A program made the position numbers and the translations under genes. This document shows, one piece after another, positions 63,854 through 64,000 of a stretch of DNA of 64,000 nucleotides. The notes below the pieces were generated by a model. It did not search any database and was not told where the DNA came from. It saw nothing but the letters and a program-made list of their open reading frames with translations. The DNA comes from Rhodovulum euryhalinum (lineage in GTDB: Bacteria; Pseudomonadota; Alphaproteobacteria; Rhodobacterales; Rhodobacteraceae), in NCBI RefSeq assembly GCF_004342445.1, contig NZ_SLWW01000005.1, positions 183,106 through 247,105 on the forward strand, read 5' to 3'. The first letter of the stretch is position 1. Every line of letters starts with the position of its first letter.

Positions 63854-63903
63854 GTCCGAAAAAGTCCGATGGAAGTCCGATGCAATTCCGACGCGGTTCC
63901 GAT
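63854..63903. repeat. Five-unit 10-11-bp periodic TCCGA array
   Basis: TCCGA starts at 63855, 63865, 63876, 63887 and 63898, that is spacings of 10, 11, 11 and 11 bases, most preceded by G or T and followed by T or C. It ends directly at the probable left end of the IS5-family element. A three-unit version lies at 11167-11202. Confidence 0.7.
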
Positions 63904-63904
63904 C

Positions 63905-64000
63905 GGGCATTGTTGCAGAACTCTCGCCGTGAAGGATTCACATCACGAATCCATGCGGTTAGACGGGTGGCATGAGCAAGCCCAAGCCCGCCCGTTACCG
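63905..64000 (+). mobile_element. Left end of an IS5-family insertion sequence (truncated by window)
   Basis: Starts about 63905 with GGGCATTGTTGCAGAAC, resembling IS5-group terminal repeats, then a 6-bp hairpin GGATTC/GAATCC (63934-63939 and 63947-63952) and a transposase start at 63972. The right end is outside the window, so target duplication cannot be checked. The exact first base is uncertain by a few positions. Confidence 0.65.
63972..64000 (+). CDS. IS5-family transposase, N-terminus only (partial)
   Basis: The last 29 bases begin ATG and read MSKPKPARY, the characteristic opening of IS5-family transposases in alphaproteobacteria. Cut off by the window edge. GGTGG at 63966-63970 lies very close to the ATG, so initiation may be weak. 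Confidence 0.65.

Overview
The window is high-GC, densely coded DNA whose gene content and synteny point to an alphaproteobacterium of the Rhodobacterales (Rhodobacteraceae/Roseobacter type). Markers are irr divergent from fabA-fabB-fabI, trxB divergent from an Lrp/AsnC regulator, phoH-ybeY-corC-lnt-metK with a SAM/SAH-type riboswitch before metK, a fused ATP sulfurylase/APS kinase, and DUF1150 and DUF465 proteins. Genus cannot be fixed from the sequence alone. No rRNA, tRNA or CRISPR array was found. Most of the window is chromosomal housekeeping; accessory character rises around 37.6-38.6 kb, 44.4-50.5 kb and sharply at the right end.

Layout. 1-9.8 kb: tail of an unknown gene, sdhB, a DUF429-DUF1989 fusion, deoD, a secreted protein made almost wholly of 18 MORN repeats, nadE, a PfkB sugar kinase, a Tat-exported metallo-beta-lactamase-fold protein and a small zincin. 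9.8-17.3 kb: gltX, the fatty-acid cluster fabI-fabB-fabA facing the iron/heme regulator irr, two uncharacterised genes, and miaB. 17.3-21.1 kb: phnD-phnC-phnE1-phnE2 phosphonate/phosphite importer with a good Pho-box candidate before phnD. 21.1-28.7 kb: NUDIX, phoH, GFA-like protein, ybeY, corC, lnt, riboswitch-metK, trmB. 28.8-36.4 kb: aroA-cmk, rpsA, ihfB, lapA, trpF, a small exported protein, a GNAT protein, trpB. 36.4-46.4 kb: DUF2237, pth, an IsdG-like protein, a secreted protein, rplY, an FMN alpha-hydroxyacid dehydrogenase, a ZIP transporter leading into a three-subunit flavin/Fe-S amino-acid dehydrogenase of the HCN synthase / hydroxyproline or opine dehydrogenase type, a GH128-like glycosidase and an RlmL-like methyltransferase.

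46.4-50.5 kb is the most unusual locus: a 1067-residue CHAT-domain putative cysteine protease with intact His/Cys dyad, followed 35 bases later by a strongly initiated 156-residue protein with a hydrophobic segment, closed by a hairpin and preceded by a 341-base spacer holding three copies of one decamer. This looks like a self-contained protease-effector pair, possibly for defence or programmed cell death. That role is an inference.

50.5-63.1 kb: NUDIX, lipase-like hydrolase, purE-purK, DUF465, Hsp20, DUF1150, Sat-CysC fusion, trxB/Lrp, Hint-domain protein, an envelope protein, an AhpD-like protein, an orphan ParA, a universal stress protein, an ABM-domain protein and a YdcF-like protein. 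63.1-64 kb: an apparently lower-GC gene with a HEPN RNase motif, a five-unit 10-11-bp periodic TCCGA array, and the left end of an IS5-family element cut off by the window edge.

Two dispersed elements recur between genes. One is a mini stem-loop with an AAGAAGAA-type loop and covarying stems (three copies, at 2.57, 28.70 and 54.54 kb). The other is the TCCGA array (copies at 11.17 and 63.86 kb).
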